Shown here: one piece after another, positions 30,063-41,029 of the stretch | How positions within the stretch are numbered: the stretch's first letter is position 1 | Layout: every line of letters begins with the position of its first letter | Assembly: GCF_003428645.1 (NCBI RefSeq) | Contig: NZ_QVQH01000031.1 | Span: 1-48,865, forward strand | Reading direction: 5' to 3' | Length of the DNA stretch: 48,865 bases | Source: Geodermatophilus marinus | GTDB lineage: Bacteria; Actinomycetota; Actinomycetes; Mycobacteriales; Geodermatophilaceae | Translations under genes and position numbers: made by a program | Notes under the pieces: generated by a model | The model's input: the letters and a program-made list of their open reading frames with translations, nothing else | What the model was told of the DNA's origin: nothing | Database searches by the model: none

Positions 30063-30553
30063 GGGGACGACGGTACGTCGGCGGTGTGACAGGACGGCGG
30101 TGTGACGGGAGGGCGCGGGTGGGGCGGCAGGGTACGCGAGGGGTGGCCGGGGCGGTCGGCTTGCCCCCGGTGCTTGCCCCGGGGTATCCGGCCCCCTAGC
30201 GTCCCGGACCGCAGGAGCGGACCCGCCGGGGTCCAGCGCCACCCGGGCCGGGCCCGGGCGAGGTCGGACCCCGGTTCCGCTGCCCCGGCCGGACCTGCGC
30301 ACGACGGCCCCCGCGGGAGGACACCGCGGGGGCCGTCGTCGTCCGGGGAGCCCCTCCGGCGGGCCGTCCGGGGCGCCCGGGCAGGATCGGGGTGAGCGGG
30401 ATCTCCGCCGCCGCCGCCGGGCCGAGGATTGCGTGCCCGCCGTCGGGGGCACGGGGATCCCGGAGCAGCAGGTGCACCGACCTCCCCGCATCGCACCCGG
30501 GGAGGCCACCGGCCCCCACCCCGCGGGGCGCAACGCGCAGGAGGACCCCCCAG
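30063..30553. other. 491-bp intergenic region between uvrB and glgX
   Basis: No credible gene is seen on either strand; every open frame is short and unlike a family. A possible promoter is TTGCCC near 30174 with TAGCGT about 18 bp later. A very strong hairpin lies at 30301-30339, listed separately. The last 15 bases carry the AGGAGG ribosome site of glgX. The stretch may hold the divergent promoters, a long glgX leader or a small RNA. Confidence 0.5.
30301..30339 (+). terminator. 16-bp perfect hairpin upstream of glgX
   Basis: A 16-bp perfect inverted repeat (30301-30316 with 30324-30339) surrounds a 7-base loop, 215 bases before the glgX start. It is strong enough to stop transcription. 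It could end a small RNA begun near 30205 or attenuate a glgX leader. The strand is assumed from the position of glgX. Confidence 0.4.
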
Positions 30554-32668
30554 ATGACCCAGGTGTGGCCCGGTACCGCCTACCCGCTGGGCGCCACGTT
30601 CGACGGCACCGGCACCAACTTCGCGATCTTCAGCGAGGTCGCCGAGCGGGTCGAGCTGTGCCTGTTCCACGACGACGGCACCGAGGAGCGGATCCGGCTC
30701 CCCGAGATGGACGGCTACGTCTGGCACGCCTTCCTGCCCGGGATCCAGCCCGGCCAGCGCTACGGCTACCGGGTGCACGGCCCGTACGACCCCGCGCAGG
30801 GCCTGCGCTGCAACCCGAACAAGCTGCTGCTCGACCCCTACGCCAAGGCCATCGACGGGCAGGTCGACTGGGACCCCTCGGTCTTCGGCTACGACTTCGA
30901 CAGCGGCGAGCGCAACGACGAGGACTCCGCCCCGCACATGCCGAAGTCCGTCGTCATCAACCCGTACTTCGACTGGGGCGTCGACCGGCCCCCGAAGATC
31001 CCGTACCACAAGACGGTCATCTACGAGGCGCACGTCAAGGGCCTCACCATGACCCACCCCGACGTGCCCGACGAGCTGCGCGGCACCTACGCCGGCATCG
31101 CCCACCCGGCGGTGGTCAACCACCTGCAGGACCTCGGCGTCACCGCGATCGAGCTCATGCCCGTGCACCAGTTCGTGCAGGACGACACCCTGCAGCAGAA
31201 GGGCCTGCGCAACTACTGGGGCTACAACACCATCGGCTTCTTCGCCCCGCACAACGAGTACGCCAGCAACACCGACAACGGCATGCAGGTGCAGGAGTTC
31301 AAGGGGATGGTCCGCACCCTGCACGAGGCGGGCATCGAGGTCATCCTCGACGTCGTCTACAACCACACGGCGGAGGGCAACCACCTCGGCCCCACCCTGT
31401 CGTTCAAGGGCATCGACAACCGGGCCTACTACCGGCTGGTCGACGACGACCCGACGTACTACATGGACTACACGGGCACGGGGAACTCGCTCAACGCCCG
31501 CACCCCGCAGGCGCTGCAGCTGATCATGGACTCGCTGCGCTACTGGGTCACCGAGATGCACGTCGACGGGTTCCGGTTCGACCTCGCCTCGACGCTGGCC
31601 CGCGAGCTGCACGCCGTCGACCGGCTCTCGGCCTTCTTCGACCTGGTGCACCAGGACCCGGTCGTCAGCCAGGTCAAGCTCATCGCCGAGCCGTGGGACG
31701 TCGGCGAGGGCGGCTACCAGGTCGGCAACTTCCCGGCCCTGTGGACCGAGTGGAACGGCAAGTACCGCGACACCGTGCGCGACTTCTGGCGCGGCGAGGA
31801 CGCCACGGTGGGCGAGTTCGCCAGCCGGATCACCGGGTCCTCCGACCTCTACCAGCACTCCGGCCGCCGCCCGGTGGCGAGCATCAACTTCGTCACCGCG
31901 CACGACGGCTTCACGATGACCGACCTGGTCTCCTACAACGAGAAGCACAACGAGGCCAACGGCGAGGGCAACAACGACGGCGAGAGCCACAACCGCAGCT
32001 GGAACTGCGGGGTCGAGGGGCCGACGACCGACAAGAAGGTCGTCGCCCTGCGCGCGCGCCAGCGGCGCAACTTCCTGGCCACGCTGATGCTCAGCCAGGG
32101 CGTGCCGATGGTGCTGCACGGCGACGAGCTCGGCCGGACCCAGAAGGGCAACAACAACGGCTACTGCCAGGACTCGGCCCTGACCTGGATCGACTGGGAG
32201 CACGTCGACGCCGGGCTGCTGGAGTTCACCCGGCTGGTCACCCGCATCCGGGCCGAGCACCCCACGTTCCGCCGGCGCCGCTTCTTCCACGGCCGGCCGG
32301 TGCGCCGCGAGGCCGGTCAGCCGGTGCCGGACATCGCCTGGTTCACCCACGCCGGCGACCTGATGACCGAGGAGGACTGGGACGCCGCCTACGCCAAGTC
32401 CATCGGGGTCTACCTCAACGGGCACGGGATCCGCTCGACCGACGAGCGCGGCGAGGACGTCGTCGACGACCACTTCTACCTGGCGTTCAACGCCTGGCAC
32501 GAGCCGATCGAGTACACCCTCCCGCCGGAGGAGTACGCCCAGTCCTGGACCGTCGTCCTCGACACGGCGGAGATGGGGGACGTCGAGCCGCGCGAGCTCA
32601 AGCCGGGTGAGTCCGTCATGCTGCAGGACCGGTCGATGATCGTGCTGTCGGCCAAGCGGCGCTCGTGA
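30554..32668 (+). CDS. glgX: Glycogen debranching enzyme GlgX/TreX (GH13)
   Basis: The 704-residue protein is a GH13 isoamylase-type debranching enzyme that cleaves alpha-1,6 branches of glycogen, giving linear maltodextrins. An N-terminal CBM48-like domain ([20 protein letters not shown], about 20-40) precedes the TIM barrel. Its motifs are [20 protein letters not shown] (nucleophile Asp), [14 protein letters not shown] (acid Glu) and VTAHDGFT. The ATG at 30554 has AGGAGG about 9 bases upstream. Its stop overlaps the treY start (GTGA), so the two are coupled. It supplies substrate to TreY/TreZ and links glycogen to trehalose. Confidence 0.96.
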   Translation: MTQVWPGTAYPLGATFDGTGTNFAIFSEVAERVELCLFHDDGTEERIRLPEMDGYVWHAFLPGIQPGQRYGYRVHGPYDPAQGLRCNPNKLLLDPYAKAIDGQVDWDPSVFGYDFDSGERNDEDSAPHMPKSVVINPYFDWGVDRPPKIPYHKTVIYEAHVKGLTMTHPDVPDELRGTYAGIAHPAVVNHLQDLGVTAIELMPVHQFVQDDTLQQKGLRNYWGYNTIGFFAPHNEYASNTDNGMQVQEFKGMVRTLHEAGIEVILDVVYNHTAEGNHLGPTLSFKGIDNRAYYRLVDDDPTYYMDYTGTGNSLNARTPQALQLIMDSLRYWVTEMHVDGFRFDLASTLARELHAVDRLSAFFDLVHQDPVVSQVKLIAEPWDVGEGGYQVGNFPALWTEWNGKYRDTVRDFWRGEDATVGEFASRITGSSDLYQHSGRRPVASINFVTAHDGFTMTDLVSYNEKHNEANGEGNNDGESHNRSWNCGVEGPTTDKKVVALRARQRRNFLATLMLSQGVPMVLHGDELGRTQKGNNNGYCQDSALTWIDWEHVDAGLLEFTRLVTRIRAEHPTFRRRRFFHGRPVRREAGQPVPDIAWFTHAGDLMTEEDWDAAYAKSIGVYLNGHGIRSTDERGEDVVDDHFYLAFNAWHEPIEYTLPPEEYAQSWTVVLDTAEMGDVEPRELKPGESVMLQDRSMIVLSAKRRS

Positions 32669-34986
32669 CGGGCACCGGCACCGACGGCCGGCAGGCGCCC
32701 CGCGCCACCTACCGGCTGCAGGTCACCGCGGACCAGACGCTGCACGACGTCGCCGGGCTGGCCGGCTACCTGGCCGATCTCGGCGTCAGCCACGCCTATT
32801 CCTCGCCGCTGCTGCGCGCCGCGGCCGGCAGCACGCACGGCTACGACACCGTGGACCACGCGCACGTGGACGAGTCCCGCGGCGGCCGGGAGGGCCTCGA
32901 CCGGTTCGTGGCCGCCCTGCACGAGCACGGCCTGGGCCTGGTGCTCGACCTGGTGCCCAACCACATGGGCGTCGCCGACCCGGCCGAGGTGCCCTGGTGG
33001 TGGGACGTCCTGCGGCACGGGCGGGGCAGCGCGCACGCCGACGCCTTCGACATCGACTGGGAGTTCGGCGGCGGACGGGTGCGCATCCCCGTCCTGGGGT
33101 CGGCGGACGACGTCGAGAAGCTCGAGGTGGTCGACGGCGAGCTGCGCTACTACGACAACCGCTTCCCCGTCGCGCCCGGCACCGGGGACGGCACCCCGCA
33201 GGAGGTGCACGACCGCCAGCACTACGAGCTGGTCGACTGGCGGCGGGCCGACCGGGACCTCAACTACCGGCGGTTCTTCGCGATCAACACCCTGGCCGGG
33301 CTGCGGGTCGAGGACCCCGCCGTCTTCGAGGCCACCCACGCGCTGGTCCGGGAGCTGGTGGAGGGCGGTGCGGTCGACGGGCTGCGGATCGACCACCCTG
33401 ACGGGCTGGCCGACCCGAAGGGGTACCTGGACCGGCTGGCCGGGATCTCCGGCGGCCGCTGGACTGTCGTGGAGAAGATCCTCGAGCCGGGCGAGGAGCT
33501 CCCGGAGAGCTGGGCGGCCGCCGGCACGACGGGCTACGACGCGCTGGCCGAGGTGGGCGACGTCCTGGTCGACCCCGCCGGCGAGGCGGCGCTGACCGCG
33601 CTCGACACCGAGCTGGCCGACGGCCCGGTCGACTACCCCCGCCTGGTGCACGACGCCAAGCGGGAGGTGACCGACGGCATCCTCGGGTCGGAGGTCGCCC
33701 GGCTGGTGCGGGTGATCGGGGAGCTGCCGGGCATCGACCGGGCCCGGCAGACCGAGGCCCTCGCCGAGCTGCTGGCCTCCTTCCCCGTCTACCGCACCTA
33801 CCTCCCCGACGGCCGCGAGCACCTGGACGCCACCGTCGCCGCCGTCCGGGACCGGCGCCCCGACCTCACCGCGGCCCTCGACGCCCTCCACCCCGTCCTG
33901 GGTCGGGCCGGCACCGAGGCGGCCACCCGCTTCGAGCAGACCAGCGGGCCGGTGATGGCCAAGGGTGTCGAGGACAGCACCTACTACCGGTGGGCGCGGT
34001 TCGTGGCGCTCAACGAGGTGGGCGGCGACCCGGCCCGCTTCGGCCGCACGGTCGAGGGGTTCCACGAGGCCCAGGCGCGCCGGCTGGCCCGCGCGCCCCG
34101 GTCGATGACCTCGCTGTCGACGCACGACACCAAGCGCAGCGAGGACGTCCGCGCCCGGCTCGCCGTCCTCGCGGAGGTGCCGACCGAGTGGGCGGACCTG
34201 GTCCGCGGGTGGCTGTCCCGGCACCCGCTGCCCGACCGGCCGCTGGCCCACCTGGTGTGGCAGAACCTGGTCGGCGCCTGGCCGCTGTCCCGGGAGCGCG
34301 CGCACGGCTACGCGGAGAAGGCCGCCCGCGAGGCCGGCACGTCGACCACCTGGACCGACCCCGACGAGGCCTTCGAGGCCCGGCTGCACGCCCTCGTGGA
34401 CGCCGCGTTCGACGACCCGGCCACCTCCGCCGAGGTGGGGGCGTTCGTCGCCCGGATCGCGCCGTACGGCCGCGCCAACGCGCTGGCGCAGAAGCTGGTG
34501 CAGCTCACGATGCCCGGCGTCCCGGACGTCTACCAGGGCACCGAGCTGTGGGACCTCTCGCTGGTCGACCCGGACAACCGCCGGCCGGTCGACTGGGACC
34601 TCCGCCGCCGGCTGCTGGCCCGCCTCGACGAGGGCCGGCTGCCGCCGGTGGACGACGAGGGCGCGGCCAAGCTGCTCGTCGTCTCCCGCGCCCTGCGGGC
34701 CCGCCGCGACTCCCCGGAGCTGTTCTCCGGGTACGAGCCGGTGACCGCGACCGGGTCCGCGGCCGGGCACGCGGTCGCGTTCGACCGGGGCGGGGCGGTG
34801 ACGGTGGCGACCCGGCTGCCGGTGGCGCTGGAGGCCGCCGGCGGCTGGGGGGACACCGCGCTGCGGCTGCCGACCGGCTCCTGGCGGGACCTGCTCACCG
34901 GAACGCGGATGGTCTCCGACGCCGCCGGCGTGCCCGTCTCCGCGGCGCTCGCCCGGCTGCCCGTCGCGCTCCTCGTCCGAGACTGA
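32665..34986 (+). CDS. treY: Maltooligosyl trehalose synthase TreY
   Basis: The 773-residue GH13 enzyme isomerises the terminal alpha-1,4 link of a maltodextrin to an alpha,alpha-1,1 link, giving maltooligosyl trehalose. It opens with PRATYRLQV and carries DLVPNHMGVADP, GLRIDHPDGLADP (nucleophile), VVEKIL (acid), STHDTKRSEDVRARL and MPGVPDVYQGTELW, the expected order for TreY. GTG 32665 overlaps the glgX stop. Product release needs TreZ, encoded 1.7 kb further on beyond an unrelated insertion. A very strong palindrome lies 67 bp after its stop. Confidence 0.96.
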   Translation: MTGTGTDGRQAPRATYRLQVTADQTLHDVAGLAGYLADLGVSHAYSSPLLRAAAGSTHGYDTVDHAHVDESRGGREGLDRFVAALHEHGLGLVLDLVPNHMGVADPAEVPWWWDVLRHGRGSAHADAFDIDWEFGGGRVRIPVLGSADDVEKLEVVDGELRYYDNRFPVAPGTGDGTPQEVHDRQHYELVDWRRADRDLNYRRFFAINTLAGLRVEDPAVFEATHALVRELVEGGAVDGLRIDHPDGLADPKGYLDRLAGISGGRWTVVEKILEPGEELPESWAAAGTTGYDALAEVGDVLVDPAGEAALTALDTELADGPVDYPRLVHDAKREVTDGILGSEVARLVRVIGELPGIDRARQTEALAELLASFPVYRTYLPDGREHLDATVAAVRDRRPDLTAALDALHPVLGRAGTEAATRFEQTSGPVMAKGVEDSTYYRWARFVALNEVGGDPARFGRTVEGFHEAQARRLARAPRSMTSLSTHDTKRSEDVRARLAVLAEVPTEWADLVRGWLSRHPLPDRPLAHLVWQNLVGAWPLSRERAHGYAEKAAREAGTSTTWTDPDEAFEARLHALVDAAFDDPATSAEVGAFVARIAPYGRANALAQKLVQLTMPGVPDVYQGTELWDLSLVDPDNRRPVDWDLRRRLLARLDEGRLPPVDDEGAAKLLVVSRALRARRDSPELFSGYEPVTATGSAAGHAVAFDRGGAVTVATRLPVALEAAGGWGDTALRLPTGSWRDLLTGTRMVSDAAGVPVSAALARLPVALLVRD

Positions 34987-35050
34987 GCGGCGCCCGGGGT
35001 CCGGGGTCCGGGGTCGGAGGACCCGGGCCCGGGTCCCCGCCCCACCCTGA

Positions 35051-35980
<930 letters not shown>

Positions 35981-35988
35981 CCGTGCCG

Positions 35989-36030
35989 CGGGGCCGCGGG
36001 GGGCCGGCGCGCCGGTCCTCCGCGGCCCCG
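35989..36030 (+). terminator. Hairpin terminator of rpf
   Basis: An 11-bp perfect stem (35989-35999 with 36020-36030) encloses a 20-base loop that is itself GC-rich and starts 9 bases after the rpf stop. It is a plausible intrinsic-type terminator without a U-tract. Confidence 0.5.
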
Positions 36031-36609
36031 TCCGCGGCCGGGGCGGGGGCGCGCACCGCGGCCAGCGCCGCCGGCCAGTCCGGGTCCTCCCGGTACCCGC
36101 TGTGCCCGCCGACACCGGCCACCGCCCGGACGTGCCGCGCAGCCGGCCCGCCGCGCCGGCGACCGCGGCCAGGGCCAGCAGCAGCCCGGCGGCGGCCAGC
36201 AGCCTGCCAGGCGGTCAGGTCGACGACGACCAGCGCCGCGGCCAGGGCGAACAGGGCGGTGAGCACGAGCGCGACGGTGCGCAGCAGCGCGCCGCAGAGG
36301 GCGTGCACGCCGCGGGCCGCGCCCCGCCCGGGCGGCGGCAGCACGAACTGCGCGGCGTTCACCGCGCCGAAGGGGACCAGCAGCAGCCACAGGCCCTGGC
36401 TCCAGGTGCCCGACGTCCACCGGCCCCAGTGGAAGGCCTCGAGCACGCGCCCGTCCGCGGCGCGCACCTCGCGCCCGAGGGCGTCGGCCGGGCGGAAGCA
36501 GCGGCTGCGGTCGTCCCCGGGCGACCTCGACGGTGTGCGCGCCGCCCAGCAGGTAGTCCGGTGGCGTCCCGCTGACGCCGTGGACGCGCAGCTCCACCCG
36601 CTCGGCCAC
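35990..36609 (-). pseudogene. Frameshifted, truncated actinobacterial membrane-protein gene
   Basis: A leftward gene starts at GTG 36609 (GAGGG upstream) with the conserved opening [17 protein letters not shown]. It loses its frame at the C-run near 36515-36519 and resumes in another frame as RCFRPADALGREV and FHWGRWTSGTWSQGLWLLLVPFGAVNAAQ. It shifts again near 36201-36206 into a membrane helix (LLAAAGLLLALAAVAG). Homologues I recall are several hundred residues long with many helices; here only the first 200 or so remain before the rpf gene. It is probably a dead remnant. Two one-base assembly errors could explain the shifts but not the missing 3' part. Confidence 0.6.
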
Positions 36610-36706
36610 GGCCTGCCCTCTCTCCGCGGTGGGACGGTTGGCGGTCGGCTCCGCGGGCATGATCGACCCGTCGTCCGCTCCCCGCACCCCCTCCGGAGGC
36701 GCCCGC

Positions 36707-38479
36707 ATGTCCGCACCCGCCGAGTTCGCCGTCTGGGCCCCGCTGCCGGAGCGGGTGCGGGTCCAGGTCGACGGCGCCGTGCACGAGATGACGCGGGACG
36801 AGCAGGGCTGGTGGCGCGCGAGCGTCGAGGCCGCGCCGGAGGCGGACTACGGGTTCCTGCTCGGCGACGACGACAAGCTCTACCCCGACCCGCGGTCGCG
36901 CCGGCAGCCGCAGGGCGTGCACGGCCCGTCCCGCCGGTTCGACCCGGCGGCCCACGCGTGGGGCGACCGCGCGTGGACCGGGCGGCCGCTGGCCGGCGGC
37001 GTGGTCTACGAGATGCACGTCGGCACGTTCACCGCCGAGGGGACGCTCGACGCGGCGATCGGGAAGCTCGACCACCTGGTCGACCTCGGCGTCGACTTCG
37101 TCGAGCTGCTGCCGGTCAACGGGTTCGACGGCACGCACAACTGGGGCTACGACGGCGTCCTCTGGTACGCGGTGCAGGAGAGCTACGGCGGCCCCGCGGC
37201 CTACCAGCGGTTCGTCGACGCCTGCCACCAGCGCGGCCTCGGCGTTCTCCAGGACGTCGTCTACAACCACCTCGGCCCGTCGGGGAACTACCTGCCGCTG
37301 TTCATGCCGGTCTTCAGCGAGGGCGGCGCCACCACCTGGGGCAGCTCGGTCAACCTCTCCGGCCCGGACTCCGACGGGGTGCGCCGCTACGTGCTCGACA
37401 ACGCGCTGATGTGGCTGCGCGACATGCACGTCGACGGGCTGCGCCTGGACGCCGTCCACGCCCTGGTCGACGAGCGGGCCACGCACGTGCTCGAGGAGAT
37501 GGCGCAGGAGGTCGACCGGCTCTCGGTCGCCGAGGGCCGGCCCCTGACGCTGATCGCCGAGAGCGACCTCAACGACCCGCGGATGGTCACCCCGCGGGTG
37601 GCCGGCGGCACGGGCATCCACGCGCAGTGGAGCGACGACTTCCACCACGCGCTGCACGCCGTCCTCACCGGGGAGGGGCAGGGCTACTACGCCGACTTCG
37701 CCGCGGCCGGGCCGGCCGGGCTGGCCAAGACGCTGACCGGCGCCTTCTTCCACGACGGGGCGTGGTCCAGCTTCCGCCGGAGGCACCACGGCCGGCCGGT
37801 CGACACCGCCCTGCTGCCCGGCTGGAAGTTCCTCGGCTACCTGCAGGACCACGACCAGATCGGCAACCGGGCCGTCGGCGACCGCGTGTCGGCGTCGCTC
37901 TCCCCCGGCCTGCTCGCCGTCGGGGCCACGCTGGTGCTCACCAGCCCGTTCACCCCCATGCTGTTCATGGGCGAGGAGTGGGGCGCCGCGACGCCGTGGC
38001 AGTTCTTCACCAGTCACACCGACCCGGAGATCGGCCGGGCGACGGCGGAGGGGCGCCGCAACGAGTTCGCCGAGCACGGCTGGGACGCCGACGTGGTGCC
38101 CGACCCCCAGGACCCGGAGACCTTCACCCGCTCCAAGCTGGACTGGGGCGAGCCGGAGCGGGCGCCGCACGCCGGGCTGCTGGCGCTGCACCGTGCCCTG
38201 CTGGCGCTGCGCCGGGCCCAGCCCGACCTCGTCGACCCCGACCTCTCCCGGGTCGCGGTCGCGTGGGACGACGAGGACCGCTGGCTGGTCGTGCACCGCG
38301 GGGCCCTGCGCGTGGTGGTCAACCTGGCCGGCGCCCCGCGCGAGATCGACCTCGACCGGCCGGCCACCGGTGTCCTCCTGGCGACCGGCGCCCACCTCGG
38401 CTCCGGCGAGGAGCCCGCCGTGGACGGCCGGACGGTGACGCTGCCCGCCGAGAGCGCGGCCGTGCTCACCACCGCCTGA
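36707..38479 (+). CDS. treZ: Malto-oligosyltrehalose trehalohydrolase TreZ
   Basis: The 590-residue GH13 enzyme releases trehalose from the TreY product. An N-terminal CBM48-like domain ([17 protein letters not shown], about 6-22) precedes the barrel motifs [33 protein letters not shown] (nucleophile), [12 protein letters not shown] (acid) and [11 protein letters not shown]. The LFMGEEWGA segment is typical. The ATG at 36707 has GGAGG 7 bases upstream; the frame extends 26 codons earlier without support. It is split from glgX-treY by the rpf gene and a gene remnant, so it needs its own promoter within 36610-36700. The stop is followed after one base by the next gene. Confidence 0.95.
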   Translation: MSAPAEFAVWAPLPERVRVQVDGAVHEMTRDEQGWWRASVEAAPEADYGFLLGDDDKLYPDPRSRRQPQGVHGPSRRFDPAAHAWGDRAWTGRPLAGGVVYEMHVGTFTAEGTLDAAIGKLDHLVDLGVDFVELLPVNGFDGTHNWGYDGVLWYAVQESYGGPAAYQRFVDACHQRGLGVLQDVVYNHLGPSGNYLPLFMPVFSEGGATTWGSSVNLSGPDSDGVRRYVLDNALMWLRDMHVDGLRLDAVHALVDERATHVLEEMAQEVDRLSVAEGRPLTLIAESDLNDPRMVTPRVAGGTGIHAQWSDDFHHALHAVLTGEGQGYYADFAAAGPAGLAKTLTGAFFHDGAWSSFRRRHHGRPVDTALLPGWKFLGYLQDHDQIGNRAVGDRVSASLSPGLLAVGATLVLTSPFTPMLFMGEEWGAATPWQFFTSHTDPEIGRATAEGRRNEFAEHGWDADVVPDPQDPETFTRSKLDWGEPERAPHAGLLALHRALLALRRAQPDLVDPDLSRVAVAWDDEDRWLVVHRGALRVVVNLAGAPREIDLDRPATGVLLATGAHLGSGEEPAVDGRTVTLPAESAAVLTTA

Positions 38480-38480
38480 C

Positions 38481-39263
38481 GTGCGCCGGCTGCTGCCCGC
38501 CCCCGGGCCGCTGGACGACGCCGCGCTGGAGGACGACGCCGCGCTGGAGGACGACGCCGCGCTGGCCGACGCCTACCGCCTGCCGGCCGGCCGCTCGGTG
38601 CGGGTCAACTTCGTCGTCTCCCTCGATGGGGCGATCACCGTCGAGGGGCGCAGCGAGGGCCTCGGCTCCCTCGGCGACCAGCGGGTGTTCCGGCTGCTGC
38701 GGGCGCTGGCCGACGTCGTGCTGGTCGGGCACGGCACGGCGGCCGGCGAGGGGTACCGGCCGGTGGCCGCCGACTCCGCGGTCGGCCGGCTGCGCCGGGA
38801 GCTGGGCCGGCCGCCGGTCGCGCCGATCGCGGTCGTCTCCCGGCGGGCGTCGCTGGCGCCGGGCGACCGGCTGGCGGTGGCCCCCACGCTGCTGGTGACC
38901 TGCGCCGCGGCCGACCCCGGCCGGCGGGCCGCGCTCGCCGCCGCGGGGGTCGACGTGCTCGTGTGCGGGGACGACGACGTCGACCTGCCCACGGCGCTGG
39001 ACCTCCTGGCCGACCGGGGCCTGGAGCAGGTGCTGTGCGAGGGCGGCCCGTCGCTGCTCGCCGCGGCGCTGGAGGCGGGGGTGGTCGACGAGCTCGACCT
39101 GACGCTGGCGCCGGCGCTGGTCGGCGGGGAGGCCCGGCTGCTGCCCGGCCGGCTGGCGGACGTCGTCCGCCCGCGCCTGGTGCAGCTGCTCGAGGACGAC
39201 GGCGTCCTGCTCACCCGCTACGCCGTCGGCCGGTCCCCCACCATCCGCACCACGTCCCCGTAG
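38481..39263 (+). CDS. RibD-C/DHFR-like pyrimidine reductase family protein
   Basis: The 260-residue protein matches the bifunctional deaminase-reductase C-terminal (RibD-C) fold, an NADPH-dependent reductase related to dihydrofolate reductase. Motifs are VRVNFVVSLDGAITVEGRSEGL (about 41-62), LADVVLVGHGTAAGEGY, QVLCEGGPSLLAAAL and the closing VDELDLTLAPALVGG. The N-terminus contains three copies of a DDAALE hexapeptide. It sits one base after the treZ stop with GTG as start and is likely co-transcribed with it. No deaminase domain is present, so it is not complete RibD. Such stand-alone proteins may act in riboflavin-like or cofactor reduction. Substrate unknown. Confidence 0.88.
   Translation: MRRLLPAPGPLDDAALEDDAALEDDAALADAYRLPAGRSVRVNFVVSLDGAITVEGRSEGLGSLGDQRVFRLLRALADVVLVGHGTAAGEGYRPVAADSAVGRLRRELGRPPVAPIAVVSRRASLAPGDRLAVAPTLLVTCAAADPGRRAALAAAGVDVLVCGDDDVDLPTALDLLADRGLEQVLCEGGPSLLAAALEAGVVDELDLTLAPALVGGEARLLPGRLADVVRPRLVQLLEDDGVLLTRYAVGRSPTIRTTSP
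38514..38567. repeat. 18-bp tandem repeat coding DDAALE
   Basis: Three units of GACGACGCCGCGCTGGAG (the third with two changed end bases) stand at 38514, 38532 and 38550 inside the reductase gene. They encode DDAALE, DDAALE and DDAALA near the N-terminus, so the array adds length without breaking the frame. Confidence 0.9.
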
Positions 39264-39619
39264 CCCGCCAGCCGCCCGTCCGCGGTCAGCAGGACAGCGC
39301 CCTCCGCGACCGCCTGGGCGACGAGGAGCCGGTCGAACGGGTCGCGGTGGACGTCGGGCAGGTGCTCGACCCCGGCGGCGTGCTCGGGGGTGACCGGTAG
39401 GTGCTCGAGGACCAGCTCGGTCGTGACGCGACGCGTCCACGTCCGGACGTCTGTCCCGACGGAGAGCGTGCCCAGGCGCTGTTTGATCGCCAGCTCCCAC
39501 ACGCACACCGCCGAGAGCAGGCGCTGGTCCGCATCGAGCAGCAGCTGCCGGGCCGCGCCCAGCCGGACCGACTGGTGGGTGGCCCAGACGACGACGTGGG
39601 TGTCGAGGAGGACCTTCAC
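39218..39619 (-). CDS. PIN-domain toxin, VapC-like
   Basis: This 133-residue PIN-domain ribonuclease is a probable toxin that cleaves RNA (often tRNA or rRNA) when not bound by its antitoxin. The acidic active-site residues are visible: Asp6 in LLDTHVVVW, Glu in VCVWELAIKQ, and the aspartates in HRDPFDRLLVAQA. GTG 39619 overlaps the antitoxin stop (GTGA), the usual coupled order antitoxin then toxin. Its last 46 bases overlap the end of the convergent reductase gene. Target RNA unknown. Confidence 0.9.
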   Translation of the reverse strand: MKVLLDTHVVVWATHQSVRLGAARQLLLDADQRLLSAVCVWELAIKQRLGTLSVGTDVRTWTRRVTTELVLEHLPVTPEHAAGVEHLPDVHRDPFDRLLVAQAVAEGAVLLTADGRLAGYGDVVRMVGDRPTA

Positions 39620-39849
39620 TCCTCGCCCTCGAACGCCCGCTGCAGGTCCTCGGGCAGGTCGTCGAAGTCGTCGGCGATCCACACGTTGCCGCGGTCGAAG
39701 TCGAAGTTGGGTGTCCGCCGGGCCGGCCCGACCAGCCTCGCCACCACCCGGCCACGATTGGTGATCTCGACCTCCTCACCCGCCGCGACCCTCTCCAGCA
39801 GCCGCGACAGGTGCGTCTTGGCCTCGTGCACCCCGACCGACGTAGTCAT
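39616..39849 (-). CDS. Antitoxin of the Phd/YefM type
   Basis: The 77-residue protein opens with VGVHEAKTHLSRLLERVAAGEE, the Phd/YefM-type dimerisation and DNA-binding region, and continues with ITNRGRVVARLVG. An acidic C-terminal tail (DDFDDLPEDLQRAFEGEE) should wrap the toxin. The ATG at 39849 has AGGT just upstream, and the region TGACCTAGTCTA next to the start is a candidate autoregulatory operator. It pairs with the PIN toxin downstream. Confidence 0.9.
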   Translation of the reverse strand: MTTSVGVHEAKTHLSRLLERVAAGEEVEITNRGRVVARLVGPARRTPNFDFDRGNVWIADDFDDLPEDLQRAFEGEE

Positions 39850-39958
39850 GTGACCTAGTCTATTCGCGGCGGCACGTGTCGTCCCGCGGAGCGCCCGAAC
39901 CGGTGACGACGGAGTCGGTGCGCTCCGGTCGTGGTCGCCTGCTGCTTGACTGACCGCC

Positions 39959-41029
39959 ATGGACCTGCCCCTCCTCCCGCCGGTCAAGCCGATGCTGGCC
40001 AAGGCGGTCACGACGCTGCCCGTCGCCGACGGCCTCTACTACGAGCCGAAGTGGGACGGCTTCCGCTGCATCGTCTTCCGCGACGGCGACGAGGTGGAGC
40101 TGGGCAGCCGCAACGAGCGGCCGATGACCCGCTACTTCCCGGAGGTGGTCGCGGCGGTCAAGGAGGCCCTGCCCGAGCGCTGCGTGGTGGACGGCGAGAT
40201 CGTCGTCCCGCAGGGCGACCGGCTGCACTTCGAGGCGCTGCTGCAGCGCATCCACCCCGCCGAGTCGCGGGTCAACCTCCTGGCCGAGCAGACCCCGGCC
40301 TCGTTCGTCGCCTTCGACCTGCTCGCCCTCGGCGACGAGTCGCTCGTGGAGACCCCGTTCGGGCAGCGGCAGGCCCGGCTGCGGGAGGTGGTCACCGGCA
40401 CCGGCTCGGTGCACGTCACCGCGATCACCCAGGACCCCGCCACCGCGCAGCGGTGGTTCCAGGAGTTCGAGGGGGCCGGCCTGGACGGGGTGCTCGCCAA
40501 GCCCGCCGACCTGCCCTACGGCCCTGACCAGCGGCTGATGACCAAGGTCAAGCACGTGCGCACCGCCGACTGCGTGGTCGCCGGGTTCCGCTGGCACAAG
40601 AGCGGCCCGGTCGTCGGGTCGCTGCTGCTGGGCCTCTACGACTCCGACGGCGGGCTGCAGCACATCGGGGTGGCGGCGTCCTTCCCCATGAAGCGGCGGG
40701 CCGAGCTGGTCCGCGAGCTGGCCCCGTACCGGGCCGGCGCGCTCGACGGGCACCCCTGGCAGGACTGGGCGAACGCCCAGGTCAACGGCGACGGCGAGCA
40801 CCGGATGCCCGGGGCGCAGAGCCGCTGGAACGCCGGCAAGGACCTCTCCTGGGTGCCGCTGCGACCCGAGCTCGTGGTCGAGGTCAAGTACGACCAGCTG
40901 GAGGGCCGGCGGCTGCGGCACACCGGGCACTTCCTGCGCTGGCGGCCCGACCGGGAGCCGCGCAGCTGCACGTACGACCAGCTCGAGGTCCCGGTCCGGT
41001 ACGACCTCGCCGAGGTCTTCGCCGGCTGA
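39959..41029 (+). CDS. ligC: ATP-dependent DNA ligase, LigC type
   Basis: The 356-residue enzyme seals nicks using ATP. The adenylation motif is KWDGFR with Lys31, followed by VVDGEIVV, FVAFDLLAL, DGVLAKPADLPYGPDQ and MTKVKHVRTADCVVAGF (motifs III to V region). A C-terminal OB domain ends in VPVRYDLAEVFAG. Size and motifs match mycobacterial LigC, which works with a stand-alone PolDom protein in excision-type and end-joining repair. Such a partner is encoded 1.8 kb downstream on the same strand. ATG 39959 starts the family's DLPLLPPVKPMLA opening. Its last codons form the first copy of a 27-bp tandem repeat. Confidence 0.94.
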   Translation: MDLPLLPPVKPMLAKAVTTLPVADGLYYEPKWDGFRCIVFRDGDEVELGSRNERPMTRYFPEVVAAVKEALPERCVVDGEIVVPQGDRLHFEALLQRIHPAESRVNLLAEQTPASFVAFDLLALGDESLVETPFGQRQARLREVVTGTGSVHVTAITQDPATAQRWFQEFEGAGLDGVLAKPADLPYGPDQRLMTKVKHVRTADCVVAGFRWHKSGPVVGSLLLGLYDSDGGLQHIGVAASFPMKRRAELVRELAPYRAGALDGHPWQDWANAQVNGDGEHRMPGAQSRWNAGKDLSWVPLRPELVVEVKYDQLEGRRLRHTGHFLRWRPDREPRSCTYDQLEVPVRYDLAEVFAG

